Of a DNA stretch of 64,000 nt, positions 17,790 through 26,355 are shown in pieces. The position numbers and the translations under genes were made by a program. The stretch is from Leucobacter viscericola (GTDB taxonomy: Bacteria; Actinomycetota; Actinomycetes; Actinomycetales; Microbacteriaceae), in assembly GCF_011299575.1 (NCBI RefSeq), contig NZ_CP049863.1:1302001-1366000 (forward strand), in the 5' to 3' direction. Position 1 is the stretch's first letter. Each line of letters opens with the position of its first letter. The notes under the pieces are model-generated. The model was not told the DNA's origin. It did no database searches and worked only from the letters and a program-made list of their open reading frames with translations.

Positions 17790-18950
17790 TCAATCGGCGA
17801 GAGACCCGCGCACCGTCCTCGCCAGCGCCGAGGCCGATGAAGGGTGGAAGAGCCCGGCGAGCACGTCGCGGTAGAGGCGCGCGAGCTCGGAGTCGGCCTG
17901 GAACCCGCGCGAGCCCGCAAAGCGCATCGCGACGTCGACAGCGCTGCGAGCCTCATCACACACTTGATTCCGCGCTGCGGCGAGCGCTAAGAACCAGTCC
18001 TCGCGCTCACTCACACTGTCGACATCGCGCGCCAACAGCGTGAGTGCGTCGAGTGAGCGACGGTGATCCAGTACGGCCGAGGTGAGTCGTGATGCGAGTT
18101 CGGGATCGTCGAGCCGGATCCCCTCCCCGCCCGCACCAGGCCGGTTTGCCGCCTGTCGCGCCAGTTCGAGTGCCCGATCCGCGATCCCCGCGTACACCGA
18201 GGCGGTCAGAATCGAGAACGAAGAGAAGATCGCGAGCACGAGCGGGTCGCTGCCGTCGAACGGAGTTATCTTCGCTGCAACGTCCTCGGGCAGGATCCGC
18301 ACTCCCTCGAGTTTGGTGTTCCAGCTCTGGGTCGCGCGCATGCCAAGTGGGTTCCATACACCCGGGTGCTCGATGGTTCCCTCTTCGAGCTCGCCACCGT
18401 CGCGGCGCACAAACCCAAATACCAGGTAAGGATCAGCCCCCGCTTCTTCGCAGCGCGCGTGCAGCCCGAGCCGCGTCCACACCGGTGAGAGCGTGGTGAA
18501 GACCTTGGTGCCCGAGACCCGAAAACCGCCCTCGGCATCTGGCTCGGCGGTCGAGAACGCGTCCAGCAGCACAGCCTCGTTGCCGGCCTCAGAGATCCCG
18601 AACGCAAACACCTCACCCGCAACGGCGTCGCGCAGCACCCAGTCGAGTGTGCCAATGCCGCGCTCGTGTAAGAAGCGGGCAACCTGCACCCACACCAAGT
18701 GCATATTGACGCCGAGTGCGGTTGCCGGAGCAAACGAAGCGAGTCGACGCTGGCACCGCACGAGAGTCTCGAGCGAGATCCCGGATCCGCCCAACTCTCC
18801 AGGCACCACCGCAGAGAGGTAGCCGCTTTCGCGAAGCTCGGCGAAGTCCTCTGCAAAGAATCGATTGTCACTGTCGTAACCGGCAGCTCGCTCTCGAAAC
18901 CGCTCGAGCAGCGAGGTTGGCAGGATCTCTTCGGGGCTTAGCTGAGTCAC
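17790..18950 (-). CDS. Acyl-CoA dehydrogenase family protein
   Basis: FAD-dependent acyl-CoA dehydrogenase-like protein (386 residues). Visible features are the N-terminal helical domain with FFAEDFAELRESGYLSAVVP, FGISEAGNEAVL in the position of the usual T-E-S FAD segment, a beta domain with VSGTKVFTTLSPV, and the C-terminal helical domain with MRFAGSRGFQADSELARLYRDV. The divergence from canonical FGLTEP and the R-x-x-D-V ending place it nearer the DszC/hydroxylase-like branch than the beta-oxidation enzymes, so oxygenase chemistry is possible. GTG start, with TAGGCT ending 6 nt upstream (leaderless). No operon partner. Confidence 0.85.
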   Translation of the reverse strand: MTQLSPEEILPTSLLERFRERAAGYDSDNRFFAEDFAELRESGYLSAVVPGELGGSGISLETLVRCQRRLASFAPATALGVNMHLVWVQVARFLHERGIGTLDWVLRDAVAGEVFAFGISEAGNEAVLLDAFSTAEPDAEGGFRVSGTKVFTTLSPVWTRLGLHARCEEAGADPYLVFGFVRRDGGELEEGTIEHPGVWNPLGMRATQSWNTKLEGVRILPEDVAAKITPFDGSDPLVLAIFSSFSILTASVYAGIADRALELARQAANRPGAGGEGIRLDDPELASRLTSAVLDHRRSLDALTLLARDVDSVSEREDWFLALAAARNQVCDEARSAVDVAMRFAGSRGFQADSELARLYRDVLAGLFHPSSASALARTVRGSLAD

Positions 18951-18956
18951 CCCTTC

Positions 18957-18962
18957 AGCCTA
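18957..18962 (-). promoter_or_regulatory. -10 box of leaderless acyl-CoA dehydrogenase gene
   Basis: TAGGCT on the minus strand ends 6 nt before the GTG at 18950. Confidence 0.55.
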
Positions 18963-19066
18963 CGCCCGCGATCCTGATTCTGAACTAGCCGCACCCCCGG
19001 CACCACCCGCCGAACTCGTTCAACGCGACTCGCTCTGACTCGACCAGACCCAATCCCGCTCTTCCG

Positions 19067-19135
19067 CCCACCTAAATAGCTTGTACCCACCTAACCAGCA
19101 CGCGGTTTAGGTGGGCACAAGTCAATAAGGTGGGC
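19067..19135. repeat. Second cluster of GCCCACCTAA/TAAGGTGGGC motifs
   Basis: Fifteen-nt arms CTTGTACCCACCTAA (19080-19094) and its inverse at 19107-19121 have one A-C mismatch. Flanking copies GCCCACCTAAATA (from about 19067) and AATAAGGTGGGCA (from about 19124) extend the array. The motif matches the cluster at 5056-5129. Confidence 0.85.
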
Positions 19136-19167
19136 ACTCGCCAGGGCTTATCCGACCCCGAATCACA

Positions 19168-19204
19168 CCTGCGGTGGGTACCCAACCAGGGCACCCACCG
19201 CAGG
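19168..19204. repeat. Intergenic palindrome after phoH
   Basis: Sixteen-nt arms CCTGCGGTGGGTACCC (19168-19183) and 19189-19204 match except one A-C pair, with loop AACCA. It lies 17 bp beyond the phoH stop codon and may be its 3' structure; no T-run follows. Confidence 0.9.
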
Positions 19205-19221
19205 CAGCGACCAATCCGAAA

Positions 19222-20577
19222 CTACGGCGTATCAAGCAACTCCGTCACCAGCGCCGCAATCTCGCTGCGCTCCGACCTCGTCAGGGTGACGTGCCCGAAG
19301 AGCGAGTGTCCCTTCAGCTTCTCGATCACCGCGGCGATGCCGTCGTAGCGGCCAACCCGCAGGTTGTCGCGCTGAGCGACATCGTGGGTCAGGATCACCC
19401 GAGAGTTTTGCCCGATCCTGCTCAACATGGTGAGCAGCACCCCACGCTCAAGCGATTGCGCCTCGTCGACGATCACGAATGCATCGTGCAGGGATCGTCC
19501 GCGAATGTGCGTGAGCGGCAGCACCTCGATCATGTCTCGCGCCATCACCTCGTCAAGCACGTTCTCCGAGACGATCGAGCCGAGGGTGTCGAACACGGCC
19601 TGAGCCCACGGGTTCATCTTCTCTTGGGAATCACCGGGCAGGTATCCGAGCTCCTGCCCACCCACCGCGTAGAGCGGCCGGAACACCATAATCTTGCGGT
19701 GCTGTCGCCGTTCAAGCACCGCCTCAAGACCCGCGGCGAGCGCGAGCGCTGACTTGCCGGTGCCAGCGCTGCCGCCGAGCGAAACGATGCCGACCCGGGT
19801 ATCAAGCAGCAGGTCAATCGCGAGACGCTGCTCGGCGCTGCGGCCGGTCAGCCCGAATACCTCACGGTCACCGCGCACGAGGTGCAGTGAAGTCTCACCG
19901 TCGACCCGGCCGAGAGCGGAACCCCGAGGTGAGGTCAGGATCAGTCCCGTGCCGAGAGGCAGAGAATCCAGGCCTGAAACATCTTCCAGCCGATCCTCTT
20001 CCCACAGCACCCGCATCTGCTCCTCGTCGAGCTCGAGCGATTCGGTTCCCGTGTAGCTGTCGTCGCGGGCCATCTCGGCCCGGTACTCTTCAGAGCCAAG
20101 TCCAAGCGCGGCAGCCTTCAGACGCATCGGCAGATCCTTCGAGACAACCGTCACGTCGAGTCCCTCGGCTGCCAGGTTCTGGGCAACCGCCAAGATCCGG
20201 GTGTCGTTGTCCCCGAGCCGCATGCCACTCGGCAGCGTATCGACGCTGCTGTGGTTCAGTTCGACCCGAACGGTGCCGCCCTCTTCGCCAACCGCAACGG
20301 GAAGGTCGAGCCTCAAATGTTCAGCGCGCAGTTGGTCGAGTATCCGCAGCGCTCGGCGAGCGAAGTAGCCGATCTCTGGGTCGTGCCGTTTCTTCTCCAG
20401 CTCCATCAGCACAACAACGGGCAGCACAACCGAGTGCTCAGCGAAGCGGAAGAGTGCCGCCGGATCGCTGAGAAGCACCGAAGTGTCAAGCACGTAACTG
20501 CGTTGCCCCTGATGAACATTGGTGGCGCGCTCTGAGTCGCCTGCGATACTGAACTTGGGTTTTTGGGTGTTGGCCAC
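19222..20577 (-). CDS. PIN-PhoH protein (PhoH2 type)
   Basis: Fusion of an N-terminal PIN ribonuclease domain and a C-terminal PhoH helicase-like ATPase (451 residues); the PhoH2 proteins studied in mycobacteria unwind and cleave RNA in an ATP-dependent way. PIN acidic residues are D31 (YVLDTSVLL), E58/E60, D122/D124 (GDNDTRIL) and D147. Walker A GSAGTGKS is 268-275 and Walker B VIVDEAQ is 367-373, followed by [13 protein letters not shown] start with AAGGAG 6 nt upstream. Its leader can form two mutually exclusive hairpins (20600-20628). No antitoxin-like small ORF is visible directly upstream. Confidence 0.95.
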   Translation of the reverse strand: MANTQKPKFSIAGDSERATNVHQGQRSYVLDTSVLLSDPAALFRFAEHSVVLPVVVLMELEKKRHDPEIGYFARRALRILDQLRAEHLRLDLPVAVGEEGGTVRVELNHSSVDTLPSGMRLGDNDTRILAVAQNLAAEGLDVTVVSKDLPMRLKAAALGLGSEEYRAEMARDDSYTGTESLELDEEQMRVLWEEDRLEDVSGLDSLPLGTGLILTSPRGSALGRVDGETSLHLVRGDREVFGLTGRSAEQRLAIDLLLDTRVGIVSLGGSAGTGKSALALAAGLEAVLERRQHRKIMVFRPLYAVGGQELGYLPGDSQEKMNPWAQAVFDTLGSIVSENVLDEVMARDMIEVLPLTHIRGRSLHDAFVIVDEAQSLERGVLLTMLSRIGQNSRVILTHDVAQRDNLRVGRYDGIAAVIEKLKGHSLFGHVTLTRSERSEIAALVTELLDTP

Positions 20578-20599
20578 GATGGCTCCTTCGGCTGACCAA

Positions 20600-20628
20600 G
20601 GCTTCAGGTTGAAGCCCTGACGGCTTCA
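20600..20628 (-). promoter_or_regulatory. Leader with two competing hairpins before phoH
   Basis: In mRNA order, TGAAGCC (20628-20622), GGCTTCA (20616-20610) and TGAAGCC (20606-20600) mean that the middle segment can pair with either flank (7 bp each, loops of 5 and 3 nt). The downstream hairpin ends about 12 nt before the phoH SD (20583-20588). The layout resembles an attenuator or translational switch. Confidence 0.55.
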
Positions 20629-21006
20629 GCGGTTAACTCCCCCAAAAGCGGTTGTTTGCCTTTGAGTGACCCTCCCGCTCGTCGGGCACCCTGCCCGATA
20701 CCACACACCGTACGCCGCAATCCCTGAGGCTTGTCTAGTGACACGCTCTGATTGTTATGAACGTCACACTTCGGTCACGTGAACGACACATTTCCAGAGC
20801 TTGCCGACAGATCACACTTCGAGGCTAATGAATGCCCACAATTCCGATATTCTTGGGACGGTGGCGCAGCAGCTGGGGATGCCTACACTGGCGGTTCCAG
20901 GTGCGAGCGGTGAGAATGGGTGAAGTTCATCCGTTCTCGGCGCGCCGTTAGATCGATCTCATCTTCGAGCTCAACACAAACACAGTCCCTTCCGAAAGGT
21001 ACGCAC
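20629..21006. other. Divergent regulatory spacer between phoH and the BMP operon
   Basis: No gene is visible. The spacer holds direct repeats TGAACGTCACACTTC (20758-20772) and TGAACGACACATTTC (20780-20794), 22 bp apart start to start; a -10-like TACACT (20884-20889) facing the BMP gene; and a leader hairpin GAGAATGG/CCGTTCTC (20912-20919/20931-20938). Confidence 0.5.
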
Positions 21007-22071
21007 ATGTTCTTCACCAAGCGTCGCGCTCGCGCGGCACTCATCGCGGGCGCCGCAGCTGCTGCTCTGCTGCTCACGTCATGCGCCAGCGGCAACAGCG
21101 GGAGCGACAACGGGTCAAGCGACGCTGATGGCCCGAGCTTCATCTACATCACGAGCGATCCGATCGGCCAGAACGAGTTTCTGAAGTCGGGCAAGATCGG
21201 CATCGACAACGTTGCCAAGGAGTTCGACGGCACCTCGAAGACCTACGAGTCCAAGGACGAGGCGACCCGTCGCGCAAACCTTGAAGCAGCAATCGCCGAG
21301 GCTCCCGAGGTAGTTGTGATGCTGGGCTTCCAGTTCCAGGACGTCGCGAAAGAGCTTGCTGAGCAGAACCCCTCGCAGAAGTTCCTGCTGATTGACGCCG
21401 CTGTCAAGGACGCACCCGACAACCTGTACCAGGCGACCTTCCGCGAGCAGGAGCCCTCCTACCTGCTGGGTGTTGAGGCTGGCATGCTCACCAAGGCAAA
21501 CAAGGTTGGATCGGTCATCTCGCTCGATATCCCACTGCTCAAGAAGTACTCCGACGGCTTCGCCGAGGGCGCCAAGAGCGTCAACCCCAAGGTTGACGCG
21601 GTGGCACCGCAGGTCATCGGCGGCAGCGGCGATCCCTTCGCTGATCCCGCACGTGGCAAGGAGCAGGCCCTCGCGTTTGCCGCAACCGGCGTTGACCAGG
21701 TCTTCGCAGTTGGCGCTGCGTCGAACGGTGGCATCATGGAGGCCGCCACTGAGAAGGGCTTCTCCGCCTACGGCGTTGACGCGAACCAGTGCCCGATGGC
21801 TCCCGGCTTTGTCGTTGACGGCAGCATCAAGTCCGTCGACAAGGTCGTCGAGACCGTCGTAGGCGAGATCATGGACGGCAAGTCCGCCAAAGACGCGACC
21901 ACTTCGTTCGGCCTGAAGGAGAAGGGCATGACTGTTGTCAGCCTCACCGACAACGCGGCCGATTCACAGTGCACCGTCATGGAGAACGCTGACGTGTTGA
22001 AGAAGGTCAAAGAGACCCGCGACGACATCGTGAGCGGCAAGATCAAGGTCACTGACCCCACCGCCGAATAG
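21007..22071 (+). CDS. BMP-family nucleoside-binding lipoprotein of ABC importer
   Basis: Substrate-binding lipoprotein (354 residues) of the basic membrane protein family, which in studied members binds nucleosides. Signal peptide with lipobox LLTSC, lipid-modified Cys at C26, then a Ser/Gly linker and the two-lobe fold: YITSDPIGQNEF, the motif PEVVVMLGFQFQ, FAVGAASNGGIMEAA and AYGVDANQC. The ATG at 21007 has GAAAGG upstream; the longer frame from 20920 lacks a signal peptide. It heads an operon with ATPase and two permeases. A strong hairpin terminator (22078-22126) follows, likely making this binding protein more abundant than the membrane parts. Confidence 0.93.
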   Translation: MFFTKRRARAALIAGAAAAALLLTSCASGNSGSDNGSSDADGPSFIYITSDPIGQNEFLKSGKIGIDNVAKEFDGTSKTYESKDEATRRANLEAAIAEAPEVVVMLGFQFQDVAKELAEQNPSQKFLLIDAAVKDAPDNLYQATFREQEPSYLLGVEAGMLTKANKVGSVISLDIPLLKKYSDGFAEGAKSVNPKVDAVAPQVIGGSGDPFADPARGKEQALAFAATGVDQVFAVGAASNGGIMEAATEKGFSAYGVDANQCPMAPGFVVDGSIKSVDKVVETVVGEIMDGKSAKDATTSFGLKEKGMTVVSLTDNAADSQCTVMENADVLKKVKETRDDIVSGKIKVTDPTAE

Positions 22072-22077
22072 GCATTT

Positions 22078-22126
22078 CCGCCGGAGTCGCAGGATCCACA
22101 AGCCGTGGGTGCTGCGACTCCGGCGG
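22078..22126 (+). terminator. Intra-operon terminator-like hairpin
   Basis: Perfect 15-bp stem (CCGCCGGAGTCGCAG, 22078-22092, with 22112-22126) with an inner CCAC/GTGG stem, followed by TTTC. It lies between the binding-protein and ATPase genes, consistent with partial termination. Confidence 0.8.
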
Positions 22127-22160
22127 TTTCGTAATCGTCTGGAAGTATGAAGGAGTGAGC

Positions 22161-23738
22161 ATGGCCGCCGAGGTTTCCATGCGCGGGATCACCAAGCGGT
22201 TCCCCGGGGTGCTCGCAAACGACAGCGTCGACTTTGAGGTTGAATCGGGTGAGATTCACGCCCTGATGGGTGAAAACGGAGCGGGCAAGTCGATTCTGAT
22301 GTCGATCCTTGCCGGGGTCTACCAGCCCGAAGAGGGCGAGATCCTCATCCGCGGTGAGCGCCAAACGCTCGCCTCACCACTCGATGCCATCAACGTCGGC
22401 ATCGGCATGGTGTTCCAGTCGTTCAAGCTGTTCCCCTCACTCACCATCGCGGAGAACGTTGTGTTTCGCCGCGAACCCACGAAGCGTGGCCTCATCGACC
22501 GAGCCGCAGCGAACCGCAAAGTCGCGGAGATCGCTGAGCAGTATGGTCTCGCCGTTGATCCCGCCGCTCGCGTCGACTCCGTTCCCGTCGGTGTGCTGCA
22601 GCGCGTCGAGATTATCAAGGCGCTCTACCGCGAAGCCCGCGTACTCATCCTCGATGAGCCAACCGCGGTACTGACCCCGCAAGAAACCGACCGGCTCTTC
22701 GACGTGCTGCGCGCGCTCAAGGCTGACGGTCGCACAATCATTCTCATCACCCACAAGCTCAACGAGGTCATGGCAATCTCGGATCGCGTAACGGTGCTGC
22801 GTGATGGCCGCAACGTGGCCCAGCTTGTCACCGCCGACAGCTCGCCAGAAGAGATCACCCGCCACATGACGGGCAGGCACGTCGACCTCACGACACCACC
22901 ACCAGCGCAGCAGCCAGGCCAGGTTGTGCTCGACGCCCGCGAGCTCACCGTTCCCGGCTCGGGCGAGCGTAACGCCGTCGCTGAGGCAAGCCTCACCGTG
23001 CGATCGGGCGAGATCGTCGGTATTGCGGGCGTCGCTGGCAACGGCCAGGTCGAGCTCGCCGAGGCGATTATCGGCATGCGCCGCACGACCTCGGGCAGCG
23101 TGCGCATCGGAGATGTGGATCTCAGCCACTCTTCCATCGCGCAGCGCCGTGACGGCGGCATCGCCTACATCCCTGAGGATCGCCACGCTATTGGCAGCGC
23201 GGGAACCGCCGATGCGATCGACAACCTCGCGCTCGGCCACCACCGCAAGGCGCCAATCATGAGCCACGGCCTGCTCGCACGCGGCGCCATGCTCGAACAC
23301 GCGAAGCGCCTCATCAAACGCTTCGGTGTGAAGATCGCGTCCCCCTCGACCCCGGTTGGCACGCTCTCGGGAGGCAACCTGCAGAAGGTCGTCGTCGCTC
23401 GCGAACTCGACTACAAGTCGCCACTGCTCATCGCTGAGCAGCCGACCCGAGGCGTCGACATTGGCGCTATCGAAGCGATTCACCGTGAGCTCTGCGAGTA
23501 CCGCGACAACGGCGGCGCACTCCTGCTTATTTCGGCAGAGCTGAGCGAAATCATGTCACTGTCATCACGCATCCTCGTGATGTTCGAGGGCAGGATCGTC
23601 GCCGAGGTTCCGAAAGCGGAAGCCACTGAGGCGCTTCTCGGACTGTACATGGCCGGTCACGAGCCCGAAGAACGCCACCGAGCCAGTGCTTTTGCGCCGC
23701 TCACCAACGGCACCACGCAGAAGGGGGACGCGCTGTGA
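22161..23738 (+). CDS. Nucleoside ABC importer, tandem ATPase
   Basis: Duplicated ATP-binding subunit (525 residues) of the BMP/ribose-type importers. Domain 1: Walker A GENGAGKS (37-44), Q-loop MVFQSFKLFP, Walker B LILDEPT (162-168), switch H198. Domain 2 has the degenerate P-loop GVAGNGQ, usual for this class, and intact LSGGNLQKV. The residue after the P-loop Ser is Ile instead of the common Thr, a mild deviation. The GTG at 22155 overlaps the AAGGAG site, so the ATG at 22161 (5-nt spacing) is the start. The 3' end overlaps the permease start (GTGA). Confidence 0.94.
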   Translation: MAAEVSMRGITKRFPGVLANDSVDFEVESGEIHALMGENGAGKSILMSILAGVYQPEEGEILIRGERQTLASPLDAINVGIGMVFQSFKLFPSLTIAENVVFRREPTKRGLIDRAAANRKVAEIAEQYGLAVDPAARVDSVPVGVLQRVEIIKALYREARVLILDEPTAVLTPQETDRLFDVLRALKADGRTIILITHKLNEVMAISDRVTVLRDGRNVAQLVTADSSPEEITRHMTGRHVDLTTPPPAQQPGQVVLDARELTVPGSGERNAVAEASLTVRSGEIVGIAGVAGNGQVELAEAIIGMRRTTSGSVRIGDVDLSHSSIAQRRDGGIAYIPEDRHAIGSAGTADAIDNLALGHHRKAPIMSHGLLARGAMLEHAKRLIKRFGVKIASPSTPVGTLSGGNLQKVVVARELDYKSPLLIAEQPTRGVDIGAIEAIHRELCEYRDNGGALLLISAELSEIMSLSSRILVMFEGRIVAEVPKAEATEALLGLYMAGHEPEERHRASAFAPLTNGTTQKGDAL

Positions 23739-24940
23739 GCGCACTGCACCGCATCGGACGCTGGTTCATGGGGCCGATCCCCATCTCCGTCCTCCTCGCG
23801 CTACTGATCGGCGCGTGTTTCATGCTGGTCGCGGGTGTGGATCCGCTCAGCGGCTACTCCGCGATGCTCAAGGGCTCCTTCGGCAGTGGTGCGGGTCTCG
23901 CAAACACCCTGCAGCGCGCGATCCCGATCATCGGTATGGGCATCGCTATTGCGGTGGCCTTCCGCGCGGGTGTACTCAACCTGGGTGTTGAGGGCCAGGC
24001 AGGGCTCGGAGCACTCGCTGGCGGAATCGTCGCGATCTATGTGCCCGGCCCCGCGATCCTGATCGTGCCTCTCGCGTTTATCGTTGCAATTGCCACGGGT
24101 GCTGCCTGGGGCCTGCTCGCGGGTCTGCTGCAAAACCTGTGGGGCGTGCCGGTACTGCTTTCAACGCTGCTGCTGAACTACCCCGCGCGCTACTTCGCCT
24201 CGTGGATGATTCGCTTCGAGCTCAACGCAAAAGACACCGACATGGTGGCGAGTGACCAGGTGCGGCCCGAGGTGCAGCTCTCGATGCTGGTGCCGCGCGA
24301 CTCCGCCTTCGCTGAAACCCTGCGCAACTCCCTCGGCCCGACAAACCCCATTACCGCGATACTGACCGGCGTCAACTGGTCGCTCGTTATTGTGATTCTC
24401 GTGGTGCTCGGCGCGATTTTCATGAACCGCCGCACCCGCTTCGGCTTCGAGTCGGGGCTCAGCGGCCAAAACCCCGAGTTCGTGCGCTACAGCGGCGTTA
24501 AGCCGGGCCCGCTCGTGCTGCGCACGATGGCACTCTCGGGTGGTCTTGCCGGCATGTTCGGCCTCATGGTCATCATCGGGGCCCCGAACACTCGCCTCAT
24601 CGAGGGCGCGTTCATTCAAACGAACTACGCCTGGACGGCGCTGCTCGTCACGCTTCTGGCTCTGTACCGGCCGGTTGGCATTGTGATCGCGGGCCTCTTC
24701 TTCGCGGCAATCATGGTCGGCAGTGACGCGATGGGACGCGAGCTTGGGCTCTCCCCGCAGATTGCAGCGGTGATTCAGGCCCTCGTCATTATTCTGCTGG
24801 CCTTCCGGGTGACGATCCCCTGGCTGCGCAAACGGAAGTCAAAAGCCTCGGACGATCCGCCCTTCGCAGAACCCGAGCATCTGTCAGATCCACGACTCGC
24901 GGTCGTAGAAACAAACACGTCAAAGGAGTCAGAACGATGA
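23735..24940 (+). CDS. Nucleoside ABC importer permease 1
   Basis: Membrane subunit (401 residues) of the branched-chain/ribose permease family. Pieces GMGIAIAVAFRAGVLNLGVEGQAGLGALAG (as GMGIAIAVAFRAG and NLGVEGQAG) and the EAA-like ALSGGLAGMFGLMVIIGAP identify it, with about ten hydrophobic segments and a charged C-terminal tail. It forms the channel with the permease encoded next. GTG start overlaps the ATPase stop; its own stop overlaps the next ATG (ATGA). Confidence 0.92.
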   Translation: MSALHRIGRWFMGPIPISVLLALLIGACFMLVAGVDPLSGYSAMLKGSFGSGAGLANTLQRAIPIIGMGIAIAVAFRAGVLNLGVEGQAGLGALAGGIVAIYVPGPAILIVPLAFIVAIATGAAWGLLAGLLQNLWGVPVLLSTLLLNYPARYFASWMIRFELNAKDTDMVASDQVRPEVQLSMLVPRDSAFAETLRNSLGPTNPITAILTGVNWSLVIVILVVLGAIFMNRRTRFGFESGLSGQNPEFVRYSGVKPGPLVLRTMALSGGLAGMFGLMVIIGAPNTRLIEGAFIQTNYAWTALLVTLLALYRPVGIVIAGLFFAAIMVGSDAMGRELGLSPQIAAVIQALVIILLAFRVTIPWLRKRKSKASDDPPFAEPEHLSDPRLAVVETNTSKESER

Positions 24941-25851
24941 ACTTCTTGGAACTGTTTGATCAGGATCTCATCTCTTCAGTGCTGCGCGCGCTCATTCCGA
25001 TCCTGCTCGCCGCACTCGGCGGCATGCTCGCGGAGCGCGTTGGTATCTTCAACATTGGTCTTGAGGGCATGATTCTTGTCGGCGCCTTTTCGGGTGTCGC
25101 CGCGTCGTTCTTCACGAACAACTGGCTCGTCGGCACCATCGTCGCGATGATCTGCGGTGCCCTCTTCTCGCTGATCCTCGGGTATGGCGCGGTGTATCGC
25201 AAGGGTGATCCCATTGTGCTCGCGATCGCGATGAACATTCTCGCGGTCGGCATGACGAGCTTCTTGATCGTTGCGATGTTTGGTGTGCAGGGTGTGTTCC
25301 AGGACCCGGGCATCGACGGCATCCCAGTGTGGCGCATTCCGGTTCTCGCCGATATTCCGTGGATCGGGGCACTGTTCGCGCTGACTCCGCTCGGCTACCT
25401 GGCGCTGATCCTGGTGCCCGTGCTGTGGGTTGTGCTGTTCCGCACACCGCTCGGCATGCGCCTGCGCGGCGTCGGCGAACGGCCGCTCGCGGCCGCAACG
25501 ATGGGTGTCAACCCGCAGCACTACCAGCTCGGGGCCGTGATCGCTTCGGGCGCTCTGGCTGGCCTGGGCGGCGCGCAGCTTGCACTCGGCAACGTGGTGC
25601 AGTTCACTGAAAACATGTCGGCAGGACGCGGCTGGATCGCGGTTGTTGCCGTAATGCTCGCGCGTGCGCACCCGGTTGGTGTGCTCGGGGCGGCCCTGCT
25701 CTTTGGCTTCATCGATGCGATCGGGTTCCGCTTGCAGTCGTTCGGTCTCCCGCAGCAGCTCACTGACGCGGGCCCCTACGTTGTGACGTTGCTAGTGCTC
25801 ATCGTGTTGAGCTCTCGCCTGCGTAAGACCCGCGACGCGGTGCTCACGTGA
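24937..25851 (+). CDS. Nucleoside ABC importer permease 2
   Basis: Second membrane subunit (304 residues). IPILLAALGGMLAERVGIFNIGLEGMIL splits into AALGGMLAERVG and NIGLEGMILVGAF, the hallmark of this family; GVGERPLAAATMGVNPQHYQ and GALAGLGGAQLALG form the ATPase-contact region. It is translationally coupled at both ends (ATGA upstream, GTGA downstream). Together with the preceding genes it makes a complete importer; nucleosides are the expected substrates by family, purine versus pyrimidine preference unknown. Confidence 0.92.
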   Translation: MNFLELFDQDLISSVLRALIPILLAALGGMLAERVGIFNIGLEGMILVGAFSGVAASFFTNNWLVGTIVAMICGALFSLILGYGAVYRKGDPIVLAIAMNILAVGMTSFLIVAMFGVQGVFQDPGIDGIPVWRIPVLADIPWIGALFALTPLGYLALILVPVLWVVLFRTPLGMRLRGVGERPLAAATMGVNPQHYQLGAVIASGALAGLGGAQLALGNVVQFTENMSAGRGWIAVVAVMLARAHPVGVLGAALLFGFIDAIGFRLQSFGLPQQLTDAGPYVVTLLVLIVLSSRLRKTRDAVLT

Positions 25852-26309
25852 TCGAGCTTCCCGCCGAGGCGGCCCGCTGGGTCCAGCATCTCGGTCTTGA
25901 GCCGCTCGAACACGAGGGCGGCCTCTTCCGCCAGATGCATCTCGACGAGCACTCAAGCGCAATCTATTACCTGCTCGCCTCGCCAGACTTCTCGGCGCTG
26001 CACTCGCTCAGCTCAACCGAGGTGTATCACTGGTACGCGGGCTCCCCGCTCGAGCTGCTATTGCTGCACCCCGACGGGCGCTCCGAGGTCAAGGTGCTCG
26101 GCCCCGACCTCGATGCCGGCCAATTGCCACAACTGGTGGTGCCGCCAGACGTGATGCAGGGATCCTCGCCCCAATCTGACTGGACCCTCATCGGAACAAC
26201 CATGTCGCCTCCCTTCCAGTGGGACGGCTTCAAACTCGGCGAACGGGACGCCCTCCAGTCGCAGTTCCCCGCGCAGGCGGATCGCATCCTTACACTCACG
26301 AGGGCCTGA
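25848..26309 (+). CDS. DUF985/cupin_5 protein
   Basis: Small cupin (153 residues) of the DUF985 family, seen by LEHEGGLFRQMH near the N-terminus, SAIYYLLASPDFSALHSL, the VYHWYAGSPLELLLLHPDG strand pair and the C-terminal GTTMSPPFQWDGFKLG. Members are small beta-barrels, some proposed to bind nucleotides or nucleotide sugars; the activity is unproven. GTG start overlapping the permease stop, so it is co-translated with a nucleoside importer, where cytidine deaminase or nucleoside phosphorylase genes are more common. A processing role for the imported compound is inference. Confidence 0.85.
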   Translation: MIELPAEAARWVQHLGLEPLEHEGGLFRQMHLDEHSSAIYYLLASPDFSALHSLSSTEVYHWYAGSPLELLLLHPDGRSEVKVLGPDLDAGQLPQLVVPPDVMQGSSPQSDWTLIGTTMSPPFQWDGFKLGERDALQSQFPAQADRILTLTRA

Positions 26310-26342
26310 ACGTAACCCCTCACAAGTAAAAAATCTAAGGGC

Positions 26343-26348
26343 TAAGGT
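26343..26348 (+). promoter_or_regulatory. -10 box of leaderless tetR-like gene
   Basis: TAAGGT ends 7 nt before the ATG at 26356. Confidence 0.55.
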
Positions 26349-26355
26349 AATCAAC

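Noticed and set aside
19222..20577. PhoH2 toxin-antitoxin pair
   Set aside because: No small antitoxin gene is visible directly upstream; only leader hairpins are present.
22155..22157. GTG as start of the nucleoside ABC ATPase
   Set aside because: It overlaps the AAGGAG ribosome site; the ATG at 22161 has proper spacing.
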